The position numbers were made by a program, and so were the translations under genes. The notes under the pieces were generated by a model that was given only the letters and a program-made list of their open reading frames with translations, did not search any database and was not told the DNA's origin. Shown one piece after another: positions 19,025-27,995 of a stretch of DNA of 64,000 nucleotides. Each line of letters begins with the position of its first letter. Within the stretch, counting starts at the first letter, position 1. This stretch comes from Pseudomonas sp. FP453 (GTDB lineage: Bacteria; Pseudomonadota; Gammaproteobacteria; Pseudomonadales; Pseudomonadaceae). Location of the stretch: positions 5,522,501 to 5,586,500 of the forward strand of contig NZ_CP117435.1 in NCBI RefSeq assembly GCF_030687495.1, written 5' to 3'.

Positions 19025-19687
19025 TCAGGATTTCAGGTAGCCGTTAGCGGCCAGAAAACTTTCGGTGATGTTACTTCCGGTTGGCTCTGCGGCCTTATCG
19101 CCCAACAACAGGCGCTCCAGGTAACGGGCAAGCAAGTCCACTTCCAGGTTCACCCGGCGGCCTGGCTGGTAAGACGCCATGATGGTTTCGCTGAGGGTGT
19201 GGGGAATGATGGTCAGTTCGAATTCGGCGCCGTTCACGGCGTTCACGGTCAGGCTGGTGCCATCGACGGTGATCGAGCCTTTGTGGGCGATGTACTTGGC
19301 CAGTTCCTTCGGCGCACGAATGCGGAATTCGACTGCACGGGCGTTCTCACTGCGGGCCACGACTTCGCCGACGCCGTCGACGTGACCGCTGACCAGGTGG
19401 CCGCCCAGGCGGGTGGTCGGGGTCAGGGCTTTTTCCAGATTGACCGGGCTGCCGGCCTTGAGGTCGTTCATCGCGGTGCAGTCCAGGGTTTCCCGGCTGA
19501 CGTCGGCGGCAAAGCCGTTGCCTGGCAACTCGATGACCGTCAGGCACACGCCGTTGATGGCGATGCTGTCGCCCAGTTTGACGTCGCCGAGGTCCAGCTT
19601 GCCGGTTTCAACCGACAGGCGTACGTCGCCGCCTTTTGGGGTCATGGCACGGATGCTGCCGATGGATTCGATGATGCCGGTGAACAT
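19025..19687 (-). CDS. ribE: Riboflavin synthase, alpha subunit
   Basis: 220 aa trimer subunit that dismutates two lumazines to riboflavin. It has the internal two-lobe repeat of the family: MFTGIIESIGSI at the start, SIAINGVCLTV in lobe one and SITVDGTSLTVN in lobe two, with GHLVSGHVDGVGEV between. Called ribC in some genomes. It lies between ribD (48 bases upstream) and ribBA. Confidence 0.96.
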   Translation of the reverse strand: MFTGIIESIGSIRAMTPKGGDVRLSVETGKLDLGDVKLGDSIAINGVCLTVIELPGNGFAADVSRETLDCTAMNDLKAGSPVNLEKALTPTTRLGGHLVSGHVDGVGEVVARSENARAVEFRIRAPKELAKYIAHKGSITVDGTSLTVNAVNGAEFELTIIPHTLSETIMASYQPGRRVNLEVDLLARYLERLLLGDKAAEPTGSNITESFLAANGYLKS

Positions 19688-19735
19688 GGCCTTCTCCTGG
19701 AAAACGGTGCGGGGCTCTTGAGCGCCCGGTCAGAA

Positions 19736-20872
19736 TTATACGCTCGCTGCTGGCACAGGGATGGCAGTGACTCGCCAGTCATCGCCTACAGCGCGCATTT
19801 CAGTGATCTTGAGTTGGGGGGCGTCCGCCAATTTCTCAAGCGGCCAGTCCAGCAAAGGCCGCGCGGCGGAGCCGAGGAACTTGCCGGCGATGAAAATCAC
19901 GTACTCATCCACCAGGCCTTGCTGGGCAAAGGCGCCCGCCAGGCTTGGGCCGGCTTCCACCAACACTTCGTTGACGCCACGGGCCGCCAGGGCCACCAGC
20001 GCCGAACGCAGGTCGACCTGACCCTCGACGCCCGGCACCACCAGGCACTCGGGGCCACGGGGGAACTGGTTTTCCGGCGTCACACAGGTAATGACCAGCG
20101 CCGGGCCGGCCTTGAAGAACGGCGCGTTGAGCGGCACGCGCAAGCGGCCATCGATCAACACGCGCAAGGGCGGACGCGACATGGCCAGTGCGGTGGTCTC
20201 TGCATCCAGGCCCAACTCGGCGGCGCGCACGGTCAGGCGCGCACCGTCGGCCAGCACGGTGTCGGCGCCGGTCAGCACCACGCTGGCCTCGGCCCGCAGG
20301 CGTTGCACGGCGGCACGGGCGGCGGGACCGGTGATCCATTGGCTCTCGCCGCTGGCCATCGCGGTGCGGCCGTCCAGGCTCATCGCCAGCTTGACCCGCA
20401 CAAACGGCAGGCCGTGTTCCATGCGTTTAAGGAAACCGGGGTTCAACGCACGCGCTTCACTTTCCAGCACGCCGCTGCAGATTTCGATCCCGGCCTGGGC
20501 CAGACGCTGCATACCGCGCCCCGCCACTTCCGGGTTCGGGTCCTGCATACCCGCCACCACCCGCGCCACGCCGGCACTCACCAGCGCATCGGCGCAGGGC
20601 GGCGTGCGGCCGTGGTGGCTGCAGGGTTCGAGGGTCACGTACACCGTGGCGCCACGGGCCTTGTCACCGGCGGCGCGCAGGGCGTTGGGCTCGGCGTGGG
20701 GCTCGCCGGTGCGTTCATGCCACCCTTCGCCGACAATCTGCCCATCGCGCACGATCACGCAGCCGACCCGAGGGTTGGGATGGGTGGTGTACAGGCCCTT
20801 GCGCGCCAATTCGAGGGCGCGGGCCATGTAGTGGGCGTCGAGGACAGCTTGTTCGGCAGACGGTGGGGTCAT
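19736..20872 (-). CDS. ribD: Bifunctional riboflavin deaminase/reductase RibD
   Basis: 378 aa. The N-terminal deaminase (1-145) has the zinc motifs HAE ([15 protein letters not shown]) and PCxHxGxxPPC ([16 protein letters not shown]). The C-terminal reductase (150-378) has [20 protein letters not shown] and [20 protein letters not shown]. It performs steps two and three of riboflavin synthesis. It overlaps nrdR by 4 bases, an arrangement widespread in proteobacteria. Confidence 0.96.
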   Translation of the reverse strand: MTPPSAEQAVLDAHYMARALELARKGLYTTHPNPRVGCVIVRDGQIVGEGWHERTGEPHAEPNALRAAGDKARGATVYVTLEPCSHHGRTPPCADALVSAGVARVVAGMQDPNPEVAGRGMQRLAQAGIEICSGVLESEARALNPGFLKRMEHGLPFVRVKLAMSLDGRTAMASGESQWITGPAARAAVQRLRAEASVVLTGADTVLADGARLTVRAAELGLDAETTALAMSRPPLRVLIDGRLRVPLNAPFFKAGPALVITCVTPENQFPRGPECLVVPGVEGQVDLRSALVALAARGVNEVLVEAGPSLAGAFAQQGLVDEYVIFIAGKFLGSAARPLLDWPLEKLADAPQLKITEMRAVGDDWRVTAIPVPAASV

Positions 20873-21333
20873 TGTTTGGCAGGCTCACGGGCCAGGCGGT
20901 CGATTTCTTCGCGGAACTCGTTGAGGTCCTGGAAGCGTCGATACACCGAGGCGAAACGGATATAGGCAACTTCGTCGAGCTTTTGCAGCTCGCCCATCAC
21001 CAGCTCTCCAACCACCAGGCTCTTGACCTCGCGCTCGCCGGTCGCCCGCAGCTTGTGCTTGATATGCACCAGCGCGGCTTCCAGGCGCTCGACACTCACC
21101 GGGCGTTTTTCCAGGGCGCGCTGCATACCGGCGCGCAGTTTGTCTTCGTCGAAAGGCTGGCGGCTGCCGTCGGACTTGATCAGGCGCGGCAATACCAGTT
21201 CGGCGGTTTCGAAGGTGGTGAAACGCTCACCGCAGGCCAGGCATTCGCGCCGGCGACGCACTTGATCGCCCTCGGCGACCAGACGTGAGTCAATGACCTT
21301 GGTGTCGTTGGCACCGCAGAAGGGACAGTGCAT
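20869..21333 (-). CDS. nrdR: Transcriptional repressor NrdR
   Basis: 154 aa repressor of ribonucleotide reductase genes. Zinc ribbon at residues 1-34 (MHCPFC and CLACGERF) followed by an ATP-cone domain ([40 protein letters not shown]). The start was set at the MHCPFC methionine, because that residue is where the family begins; the frame is open further upstream but that part is not NrdR-like. First gene of the rib operon. Confidence 0.96.
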   Translation of the reverse strand: MHCPFCGANDTKVIDSRLVAEGDQVRRRRECLACGERFTTFETAELVLPRLIKSDGSRQPFDEDKLRAGMQRALEKRPVSVERLEAALVHIKHKLRATGEREVKSLVVGELVMGELQKLDEVAYIRFASVYRRFQDLNEFREEIDRLAREPAKQ

Positions 21334-21472
21334 GGTGGCAGGCAACAAAAAAAGGGAGGGCCATGGTAGCGCATCCCCGTGGCAAGACAAGCCATAGCCT
21401 TTACGGTATATAGACTGGCTATTATGTTTCTTGATTTTAAAGCCACGGATTTTGCCCTTTCTGGAGCCGTAC

Positions 21473-21928
21473 ATGCAGTTACGACCACTTGTCTTGCTCA
21501 CCCTGTTCGGTTTCCTGGTCGCCTGCAGCAGCGAAGCCCCTAAACCGTCCACGCCGCAACCGGTGCCGGCGCAAGAGAAAAAGGTCCCGGGCATTGAAGA
21601 CCTCGGCCCACTGCCGGCCTATCAGCGTGAAATCAACGGCAGCCTGACCAACGTGCCCGCCGGCGCCGAAGTCGAGATGGCCCTGCTGGTGATCGACGAA
21701 CGCTCGCGCCCACAACAACTGCTCGCCAGCAGCGTGCTGACCGGCAACGGCAAGCCCCTGGCCTTCCGCCTGCGCTTCAACCCCGAGGCCTTCCCCGCCG
21801 GTGCCCGCGTTGAAGTGCGCGGCCGCGCCAGCCAGTCCGGCCAGTTGATCCTGCACCTGCCCGCCGTACGCATCACCCAGGCGATCACCCAGACCACCGG
21901 CCCCCTGCAACTCGTCAAGGCACCATGA
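21473..21928 (+). CDS. YbaY-family lipoprotein
   Basis: 151 aa. The N-terminus [20 protein letters not shown] has a lipobox (LVAC, Cys18) for signal peptidase II. After a proline-rich linker a small beta-sandwich domain follows ([35 protein letters not shown]), resembling the YbaY/YscW pilotin-like domain. A GGAG motif stands eight bases before the chosen ATG. It overlaps the next gene by 4 bases. Confidence 0.75.
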   Translation: MQLRPLVLLTLFGFLVACSSEAPKPSTPQPVPAQEKKVPGIEDLGPLPAYQREINGSLTNVPAGAEVEMALLVIDERSRPQQLLASSVLTGNGKPLAFRLRFNPEAFPAGARVEVRGRASQSGQLILHLPAVRITQAITQTTGPLQLVKAP

Positions 21929-22578
21929 CACCACCGCTGCCCCTGCAAGCGGCACTGAGCGAACTCATCGGCGACGCACAACTGCTGCCCTGCCCGCTGC
22001 CGGGCACCGCGTTGTCGTTATGGCTGCTGGATGCGGACAACATGGACCGCGCCTTCAGCCCCGAAGAAACCCGGCGTATCCTGCATGAACCGCCCTACTG
22101 GAGCTTCTGCTGGGCCAGCGGCCTGGCGCTGGCGCGCTACCTCGCGGCAAACCCCGAGTGGGTGGCCGGCAAGCGCGTGCTGGATTTTGGCGCCGGTTCC
22201 GGCGTGGCCGGGATTGCGGCCGTCAAAGCCGGCGCGCTGGAAGTCGTGGCGTGCGACCTTGATCCGCTGGCGCTGGCGGCGTGCCGGGCGAATGCCGAAC
22301 TCAACGGTGTGACGCTGGGTTATTCGGCGGATTTCTTCGCCGAAGCCGACCGCTTCGACCTGATCCTGGTGGCCGATGTGCTTTACGACCGCGCCAACCT
22401 GCCGTTATTGGATCAATTCCTCACCCGTGGCCGAGAGGCGTTGGTGGCGGATTCGCGGGTGCGCGACTTTCAGCATGCGGATTATCGGCGGCTGGAGATC
22501 CTTGATGCGCTGACGCTGCCGGACCTGGCGGAGCCTTGGGAGTTTCGCAAGGTGAGTCTGTACCACTCGCGGCGATAA
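21925..22578 (+). CDS. Class I SAM-dependent methyltransferase
   Basis: 217 aa. Motif I is VLDFGAGSGVAGIAAVKAGA; motif II is the acidic loop VACDLDPLALAACRAN; motif IV is DLILVADVLYDRANL. The layout resembles the lysine methyltransferase-like group (PF10294, ETFB/eEF2-type) annotated in Pseudomonas near ybaY. The substrate is unknown; a protein lysine is a guess. Coupled to the lipoprotein by an ATGA overlap. Confidence 0.8.
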   Translation: MTPPLPLQAALSELIGDAQLLPCPLPGTALSLWLLDADNMDRAFSPEETRRILHEPPYWSFCWASGLALARYLAANPEWVAGKRVLDFGAGSGVAGIAAVKAGALEVVACDLDPLALAACRANAELNGVTLGYSADFFAEADRFDLILVADVLYDRANLPLLDQFLTRGREALVADSRVRDFQHADYRRLEILDALTLPDLAEPWEFRKVSLYHSRR

Positions 22579-22691
22579 GCCCGTGCGTTACAAATTTCTG
22601 GCAATAGGTTGGTTGAGACAGGGATAGGAACGGCGAGGACAATACGCTCCTTTCGCACGCGGCCTGGACAATCGACCAGCATGCCTACACT

Positions 22692-22697
22692 TACAAT
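22692..22697 (+). promoter_or_regulatory. Possible -10 element for the RNA upstream of abi
   Basis: TACAAT matches the sigma70 -10 at five of six positions and would start an RNA near 22704, just before the structured region. No good -35 at 16-18 bases is evident (TGGACA at 22665 is 21 bases away). Tentative. Confidence 0.3.
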
Positions 22698-22725
22698 TTC
22701 GCTTATTAAAGCCTTGCAAAGAGTA

Positions 22726-22811
22726 AGGCCGCTGCCTAACCTCTGCGGCAATACACCCGCCATGCCTCTGGTTGCGTCAGTAGCCAAGCACAAATTGTGC
22801 GGGTTTTTTAT
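22726..22811 (+). ncRNA. Candidate structured RNA upstream of the Abi_2 gene (abiF RNA-like)
   Basis: A compact non-coding stretch with nested complementarities. GCCGC (22728-22732) pairs with GCGGC (22745-22749). ACCCGC (22755-22760) can pair with GCGGGT (22799-22804). GGTT (22770-22773) can pair with AGCC (22782-22785). It ends in a hairpin plus T6, so it can be a discrete transcript of about 80-100 nt ending 20 bases before the abi start. Known background: a conserved RNA motif upstream of abiF-type genes has been described, and such RNAs are reported as antitoxins to HEPN Abi proteins. Identity with that motif is inference by position and shape only. Confidence 0.5.
22788..22809 (+). terminator. 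Intrinsic terminator just before the Abi_2 gene
   Basis: GCACA (22788-22792) and TGTGC (22796-22800) form a short stem, then GGG and T6 (22804-22809). Standing upstream of its gene instead of behind one, it most likely ends the structured RNA and limits read-through into abi. A second hairpin (ATGCCC with GGGCAT, 22810-22831) covers the abi start codon. Confidence 0.6.
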
Positions 22812-22829
22812 GCCCGGTACTTTTTGGGC

Positions 22830-23831
22830 ATGAGGTCCTTCAGCAAGCCTGCCATCGACGTTCCTTCGCAACTGGAACTGCTCAAGCGCCGAGGCTTACA
22901 TATTCAAAATGAGGCTCGGGCCGAGTCCTTTTTGCAGGCAGTCAGCTTCTTTCGATTAAGCCCCTACATGCGACCCTTCCAACAACCAGAAGATAGGGAC
23001 CATCGATTTCGTAACGGTAGCCAGTTTCGTCAACTAACCCGCCTCTACGATTTTGACCGGCGACTTCGTTTACTGAGCATGGATGCAATCGAAAGCGTTG
23101 AAGTTGCATCGCGCGCCGTTATCAGTAACCACATGGGACCTGTTTACGGCAGTCACTGGTATATCAACCCGCAGATATTCCACCCTGCGTTCGATCATCA
23201 GCGCCTGCTGACAACCCTGTCGATCAAGCAATCCAACGCAACGCGTGACTACCAGCGAGAATGCGAGCGCATCGACCAGCTGCATGCGGACGACAACAGA
23301 AAAGCCACACTTAAACGCCATAGAGCGAAAGAAAGCTATGCCCGCCATTACCCGGCAACTTACTCCCATCCGCCTTTGATGCCTGGCTGGGCTATGTTGG
23401 AAGAGCTGACGCTGGGCGACTTGTCCCACCTTTACAAAGGCCTGGCCAGGGACTCGGACAAAAAGGCCATTGCCAAGCGTCTATGGCTAGCAGCGCCCTT
23501 GATGCAGTCCTGGCTGCATACCCTGACCACTGTCCGAAACATGTGCGCCCATCATTCGCGGATGTGGAACCGGGAATTGGGTATTCGTCCCGAGTTGCCG
23601 AAGAAAGCCAATTTCCCGTGGCCGGCGCACCTCTTCCTGCCAGGACCACATACGCGCATTTTCGCGGTCCTCTGCATATTGAATCACCTGATGCATCAGG
23701 TAAGCCCGAATGCTCGCTGGGGTCAGCGCCTGTGTCAGCTCGTCCATGAGTTTCCCGAAGTCAACCTCAAGGCGATGGGGTTTCCCCTCGACTGGCATCA
23801 AGACGCTTTTTGGCACGCACCTCGCACCTGA
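22830..23831 (+). CDS. Abi_2 (AbiD/AbiF-type) HEPN abortive-infection protein
   Basis: 333 aa, Abi_2 family (PF07751), phage-defence proteins with HEPN ribonuclease features. Seen: RNMCAH (236-241), a canonical HEPN Rx4H, in VRNMCAHHSRMWNREL; an earlier RAVISNH (95-101, Rx5H) in ESVEVASRAVISNHMGPVYG; and the family's N-terminal FRLSPYMRPF and LYDFDRRLRLLSMDAIESVE. Start chosen at ATG 22830, since upstream codons in this frame run back through the terminator. The start lies inside a hairpin and has no clear ribosome site, so translation may be tightly held. It is less GC-rich than its neighbours and sits alone between core genes, which suggests acquisition. Confidence 0.85.
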   Translation: MRSFSKPAIDVPSQLELLKRRGLHIQNEARAESFLQAVSFFRLSPYMRPFQQPEDRDHRFRNGSQFRQLTRLYDFDRRLRLLSMDAIESVEVASRAVISNHMGPVYGSHWYINPQIFHPAFDHQRLLTTLSIKQSNATRDYQRECERIDQLHADDNRKATLKRHRAKESYARHYPATYSHPPLMPGWAMLEELTLGDLSHLYKGLARDSDKKAIAKRLWLAAPLMQSWLHTLTTVRNMCAHHSRMWNRELGIRPELPKKANFPWPAHLFLPGPHTRIFAVLCILNHLMHQVSPNARWGQRLCQLVHEFPEVNLKAMGFPLDWHQDAFWHAPRT

Positions 23832-23903
23832 ACGCCATGCAGCTTCCGGTAGCCAGCGCCAGCCCTTATAGTTGCCCCATTCCCGCTTTCTTCGAGACGC
23901 CCC

Positions 23904-24772
23904 ATGAGTGAGCCCACGCCGTACATCTTCGATGCCACCACCGCCACGTTCGACCAAGCCGTCATCGAGAATTCGTTCCACAAGCCCGTGCTGGTGGATT
24001 TCTGGGCCGAGTGGTGCGCGCCGTGCAAGGCGTTGATGCCGCTGCTGGCGCAGATTGCCGAGAGTTATCAGGGCGAGTTGCTGCTGGGCCAAGGTTGATT
24101 GCGAGGCCGAGCAGGACATCGTCGCGCGCTTTGGCATTCGCAGCCTGCCGACGGTGGTGCTGTTCAAGGATGGCCAGCCGGTGGACGGGTTTGCCGGGGC
24201 GCAGCCGGAGTCGGCGGGCAATGCTGGAGCCCCATGTGCAGATGCCACCACCGGCCGCCGCAGATCCGTTGGAGCAGGCCCAGGCGATGTTTGCCGAAGG
24301 CCGTATCAGCGATGCCGAGGCCGTGCTGGTGACGCTGCTGGGCGAGGACAACACCAACGCCGCCGCGCTGATCCTGTATGCACGCTGCCTGGCCGAACGT
24401 GGCGAACTGGGTGAAGCGCAAACAGTGCTGGATGCGGTCGAAAGCGACGAGCACAAAGCCGCCCTCGCCGGCGCCAAGGCGCAGATCACCTTCCTGCGCC
24501 AGGCCGCCGACCTGCCGGACGCCGCCGACCTGAAAAGCCGCCTGGCACAAAACCCGCAGGACGATGAAGCGGCCTATCAACTGAGCATCCAGCAACTGGC
24601 GCGCCAGCAGTACGACGCGGCGCTGGAAGGCTTGCTCAAGTTGTTTATCCGCAACCGCAGCTACAGCGAAGGCTTGCCGCACAAGACCTTGCTGCAGGTG
24701 TTCGAGCTGTTGGGCAACGATCACCCGCTGGTCACGGTGTACCGCCGCAAGTTGTTCGCGGCGCTGTACTAA
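23904..24772 (+). pseudogene. ybbN: YbbN/CnoX thioredoxin-TPR chaperedoxin, two frameshifts
   Basis: Three frames together give a YbbN-type protein of about 289 aa. An N-terminal thioredoxin domain holds WAEWCAPCKAL (CxxC intact), then [20 protein letters not shown], then a TPR region from [19 protein letters not shown] to the end (AAYQLSIQQLARQQYDAALE). CnoX protects substrates and hands them to GroEL. Break one is at GGG 24086-24088: with two Gs the protein reads [11 protein letters not shown]. Break two is at GGG 24216-24218. Each is explained by one extra base in a short G-run, so sequence error is likely. The 3' end overlaps the convergent gene by 4 bases. Confidence 0.85.
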
Positions 24773-25110
24773 TCACCGATCCAGCTGTACAGCGGCGTAT
24801 CCCCGCCGCTGGCGACCTTGACCTTGGCGCTGTGGCGCAGGCGCACCAACAGGCGCTTGCCCGCCGAGGCATCGCCGGCCAAGCCTTCCAATTGATCGAG
24901 CAATTCCAGGCCGCTGAGCTGCCCGGCATTGCGCAATAGATCCTGGGCGTTCTGCCACTGATCCTCATCCTGTTTGACCGGCGCCGCTACCGGTACGCTT
25001 GGCAGCGGGGCTGCCTGCAATTGCGCGCCCAGGCGTGCCCAATCGCCGTCGTCCAGCTCCAGGGTCAAATCCACCGGCAGGTCGCCAACGGTTCCTCGAA
25101 TTCGCAACAT
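24769..25110 (-). CDS. Conserved hypothetical protein
   Basis: 113 aa, soluble. The N-terminus MLRIRGTVGDLPVDLTLELD looks like a beta-hairpin; the rest is helical with an AxLPSVPVAAP linker near residues 34-43 and a C-terminal LYSWIGD. I recognise no domain. In Pseudomonas an uncharacterised gene of this sort sits between ybbN and the zinc-responsive operon, which fits. It is divergent from that operon, so the Zur-like site at 25195 lies in the shared upstream region. Confidence 0.7.
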   Translation of the reverse strand: MLRIRGTVGDLPVDLTLELDDGDWARLGAQLQAAPLPSVPVAAPVKQDEDQWQNAQDLLRNAGQLSGLELLDQLEGLAGDASAGKRLLVRLRHSAKVKVASGGDTPLYSWIGD

Positions 25111-25194
25111 CGTCCGTACTCCTGCACTTTTCTGACTGGCATGCTCCCATGCGGCTTGCGCAACGCCAAGCAGGCGGTCAAACTCTCGCGACTA

Positions 25195-25216
25195 TTGTTA
25201 TAAGATCACATAACAA
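25195..25216. promoter_or_regulatory. Zur-like palindrome upstream of the zinc operon
   Basis: TTGTTAT (25195-25201) and ATAACAA (25210-25216) are perfect inverted 7-base arms separated by 8 bases. The GTTATA/TATAAC character matches proteobacterial Zur boxes. It is 26 bases before the His-rich protein gene, whose operon is Zur-controlled in P. aeruginosa as I recall (PA4063-PA4066). Confidence 0.65.
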
Positions 25217-25241
25217 AACTTTCATGTCCTGGAGCCGCCCC

Positions 25242-25835
25242 ATGCGCCGTCTGTTGCTTGCTTTGCCGTTTGCCCTGCTGCCACTGGCGGTTGCCCATGC
25301 TCATGAAGAGCACGACCACGAACACGGCAGTCTAGGTGCCCACGAACATGGCGTGGGTCGCCTCAACGCGGTGCTGGACGGCCAGGCCCTGGAGCTTGAA
25401 CTGGACAGCCCGGCGATGAACCTGGTGGGTTTTGAACACGTGGCCAGCACGCCCGCCGACAAAGCCAAGGTCGCCGCCGTGCGCAAACAGCTGGAAAACC
25501 CGCTGGCCCTGTTCAACCTGCCCAAAGGCGCCGGATGCGTGGTCAGCAGCCAGGAACTCAACAGCCCGCTGTTCGGCGACAAACCCGAAGCCGATCACGA
25601 CGATGATGACGACCACGATCACGACGCCAAGGGTGGCGAGCATCATCACGACCACAGCGAAATCCACGCCCACTACCAGTTCACCTGCGCCACGCCGACG
25701 GCCCTGAGCAATCTCGACCTGAGCCAAGTGTTCAAGACCTTCCCCGCCACCCAGAAAATTCAGGTACAACTGATCGGGCCGAGCGGTCAGCAAGGTGTTG
25801 AGGCGACTGCGTCGGCAGCCACCGTTAAATTCTGA
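25242..25835 (+). CDS. Histidine-rich periplasmic zinc-associated protein (DUF2796, ZrgA-like)
   Basis: 197 aa with signal peptide MRRLLLALPFALLPLAVAHA and a mature protein opening HAHEEHDHEHG. A second His/Asp-rich stretch lies at about residues 115-142. The central DUF2796 fold carries VGRLNAVLDGQALELELDSP and GFEHVASTPADKAKV. The start at 25242 was preferred over ATG 25224, because GGAG stands seven bases before it and the signal peptide begins there. Predicted to bind zinc in the periplasm and serve the ABC system downstream. Confidence 0.85.
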   Translation: MRRLLLALPFALLPLAVAHAHEEHDHEHGSLGAHEHGVGRLNAVLDGQALELELDSPAMNLVGFEHVASTPADKAKVAAVRKQLENPLALFNLPKGAGCVVSSQELNSPLFGDKPEADHDDDDDHDHDAKGGEHHHDHSEIHAHYQFTCATPTALSNLDLSQVFKTFPATQKIQVQLIGPSGQQGVEATASAATVKF

Positions 25836-25852
25836 TGTGAACATACGGTCAA

Positions 25853-25955
25853 TGTGGGAGCTGGCTTGTGTGGGAGCTGGCTTGCCTGCGATGCAGACAC
25901 CTTGGAGTTTCAGTCATACCGAGGTGATGCCATCGCAGGCAAGCCAGCTCCCACA
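25853..25955. repeat. REPIN copy 1, inside the zinc operon
   Basis: A 16-base half unit (TGTGGGAGCTGGCTTG, 25853-25868) is directly followed by a full REP unit beginning with the same 16 bases, a 40-base centre, and the inverted REP (to 25955). The centre is the reverse complement of that in the element at 29330-29434 with about one mismatch. It lies between the His-rich protein gene and its ABC ATPase gene. Confidence 0.9.
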
Positions 25956-26006
25956 GGGGTCCAGCACCACATTTGCAACCCAGCCAGTAGGCGACACTGA
26001 TTTCCC

Positions 26007-26717
26007 ATGACCCAAGCATTGATCGAACTGTCCGACCTGGGCTTCAACTGGCCCGGTCACCCGCAGTTGCTGGATATCCCCGCGTTCCGCCTGGAAGCGG
26101 GTGAAACCCTGTTCCTCAAAGGCCCGAGCGGCAGTGGCAAGACCACGCTGCTGGGCCTGCTCGGCGGTGTGCAGAAGCCCAGCCAGGGCAGCATCCGCCT
26201 GCTCGGCCAGGAACTCACCGAACTGTCGGCCGGCGCCCGCGACCGTTTCCGCGTGGACCACACCGGCTATATCTTCCAGCAGTTCAACCTGCTGCCGTTC
26301 CTCTCGGTGCGCGAGAACGTCGAGTTGCCGTGCCACTTTTCCAAGCTGCGCGCACAACGGGCCAAGCAGCGCCACGGCAGTGTCGATCAAGCCGCTGCCA
26401 CCCTGCTCGCGCACCTGGGCTTGAAGGACAAGGACTTGCTGGAGCGCCGCGCCGACTCACTGTCCATCGGCCAGCAACAACGGGTCGCCGCTGCCCGGGC
26501 GTTGATCGGCCAACCGGAACTGGTGATCGCCGACGAACCCACCTCGGCCCTGGACTACGACGCCCGCGAAGCTTTCCTTCAGCTACTGTTTGCCGAATGC
26601 CGCGACGCCGGCGCCAGCCTGTTGTTTGTGAGCCATGACCAAAGCCTGGCTGCGCTGTTCGACCGCCACCTGTCGCTGGCCGAACTCAATCGCGCCGCCA
26701 CGCCCGCAGAGGTTTGA
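26007..26717 (+). CDS. ABC transporter ATP-binding protein (LolD/MacB type) of the zinc operon
   Basis: 236 aa ATPase. Walker A GPSGSGKTTLL, Q-loop IFQQFNLLPFLSVRENVELP, signature LSIGQQQR, Walker B LVIADEPTSALD, and switch His in FVSHDQSLA. The sequence class (LPFLSVRENVELP, IGQQQRVAAARAL) is that of LolD/MacB-like mechanotransmission exporters, not the ZnuC importer. It ends directly before the permease start. Role inferred from the operon: moving or releasing a zinc-linked substrate. Confidence 0.9.
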   Translation: MTQALIELSDLGFNWPGHPQLLDIPAFRLEAGETLFLKGPSGSGKTTLLGLLGGVQKPSQGSIRLLGQELTELSAGARDRFRVDHTGYIFQQFNLLPFLSVRENVELPCHFSKLRAQRAKQRHGSVDQAAATLLAHLGLKDKDLLERRADSLSIGQQQRVAAARALIGQPELVIADEPTSALDYDAREAFLQLLFAECRDAGASLLFVSHDQSLAALFDRHLSLAELNRAATPAEV

Positions 26718-26718
26718 G

Positions 26719-27984
26719 ATGTATCTGTTCCGTCTAGCCATGGCCAGCCTGGCTAACCGCCGCTTTACCGCGATCCTCACCGCGTTCGCCATCGCGCTTT
26801 CCGTCTGTTTGTTACTGGCGGTGGAACGCGTGCGCGTCGAGGCGCGCAACAGTTTTGCCAGCACCCTCAGCGGCACCGACCTGATCGTCGGCGCCCGTTC
26901 CGGTTCGGTCAACCTGTTGCTGTACTCGGTGTTCCGCATCGGCAACGCCACCAACAACATCCGTTGGGACAGCTACGAGCACTTCGCCGCCAACCCCCAG
27001 GTGAAGTGGGCGATCCCGATCTCCCTCGGCGACTCCCATCGCGGCTACCGCGTGATGGGCACCAACGACTCCTACTTCGAGCACTATCAATACGGGCGCA
27101 AGCAAAACCTCGAATTGGCCAGCGGCCGTGCCTTCGCCACTGACCCGTTTGAAGTGGTGCTCGGCGCCGAAGTCGCCGAGGCGTTGCACTACAAGCTCGG
27201 CGACAAACTGGTGCTGGCCCACGGCGTGGCGGTGGTGAGCCTGGTCAAACACGACGACAAACCCTTCACCGTGGTCGGCATTCTCAAACGCACCGGCACG
27301 CCGGTGGACCGCACGCTGCACATCAGCCTCGGCGGCATGGAAGCGATCCATATCGACTGGCACAACGGCGTGCCCGCCCAGGGCAAAGGCCGCATCAGCG
27401 CCGATCAGGCGCGCAACATGGACCTCACCCCGCAGGCCATCACCGCGTTCATGCTGGGTTTGAACAACAAGATTTCCACCTTTGCCCTGCAACGGGAGAT
27501 CAATGAATTCCGTGGCGAACCGATGCTGGCGATCCTGCCGGGCGTGGCGCTGCAAGAGTTGTGGAGCATGATGGGCACCGCCGAAAAAGCGCTGTTCGTG
27601 ATCTCGCTGTTCGTGGTGCTGACCGGTTTGATCGGCATGCTCACGGCGATCCTCACCAGCCTCAACGAGCGCCGCCGCGAAATGGCGATCCTGCGTTCGG
27701 TGGGCGCCCGCCCGTGGCATATCGCGACGTTGCTGATCTTTGAAGCCTTCGCCCTGGCGCTGTCTGGCGTGGTCGCCGGGGTTGGCTTGTTGTACGTGTG
27801 CATCGCCGCCTCACGCGGCTATTTGCAGGCCAACTACGGCCTGGACTTGCCAATGGCGTGGCCGAGCGAATATGAATGGACGCTGCTCGCCGGTATCCTG
27901 GCCGCCGCGCTGTTGATGGGAGGCGTGCCCGCGTGGCGCGCTTATCGACAATCCCTGGCCGACGGCCTGTCCATACGTTTATGA
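26719..27984 (+). CDS. ABC transporter permease (FtsX/MacB type) of the zinc operon
   Basis: 421 aa. One N-terminal membrane segment (about 18-38), a large periplasmic MacB-PCD-like domain (40-285), then three C-terminal membrane segments (LFVISLFVVLTGLIGMLTAI; LIFEAFALALSGVVAGVGLL; LAGILAAALLMGGVPAW), the four-helix FtsX layout. LTSLNERRREMAILRSVGAR is the coupling helix contacting the ATPase. Start at ATG 26719, just after the ATPase stop. Confidence 0.9.
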   Translation: MYLFRLAMASLANRRFTAILTAFAIALSVCLLLAVERVRVEARNSFASTLSGTDLIVGARSGSVNLLLYSVFRIGNATNNIRWDSYEHFAANPQVKWAIPISLGDSHRGYRVMGTNDSYFEHYQYGRKQNLELASGRAFATDPFEVVLGAEVAEALHYKLGDKLVLAHGVAVVSLVKHDDKPFTVVGILKRTGTPVDRTLHISLGGMEAIHIDWHNGVPAQGKGRISADQARNMDLTPQAITAFMLGLNNKISTFALQREINEFRGEPMLAILPGVALQELWSMMGTAEKALFVISLFVVLTGLIGMLTAILTSLNERRREMAILRSVGARPWHIATLLIFEAFALALSGVVAGVGLLYVCIAASRGYLQANYGLDLPMAWPSEYEWTLLAGILAAALLMGGVPAWRAYRQSLADGLSIRL

Positions 27985-27995
27985 GGAAGGCTTCG

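Noticed and set aside
22797..22829. GTG 22797 as the start of the abi gene
   Set aside because: Those codons run through the terminator hairpin and T-run, have no ribosome site, and add residues unlike the family N-terminus.
25853..25955. A short CRISPR-like array from the repeated TGTGGGAGCTGGCTTG units
   Set aside because: The units are REP sequences with palindromic pairing and no regular spacers; the same elements recur at other intergenic sites.
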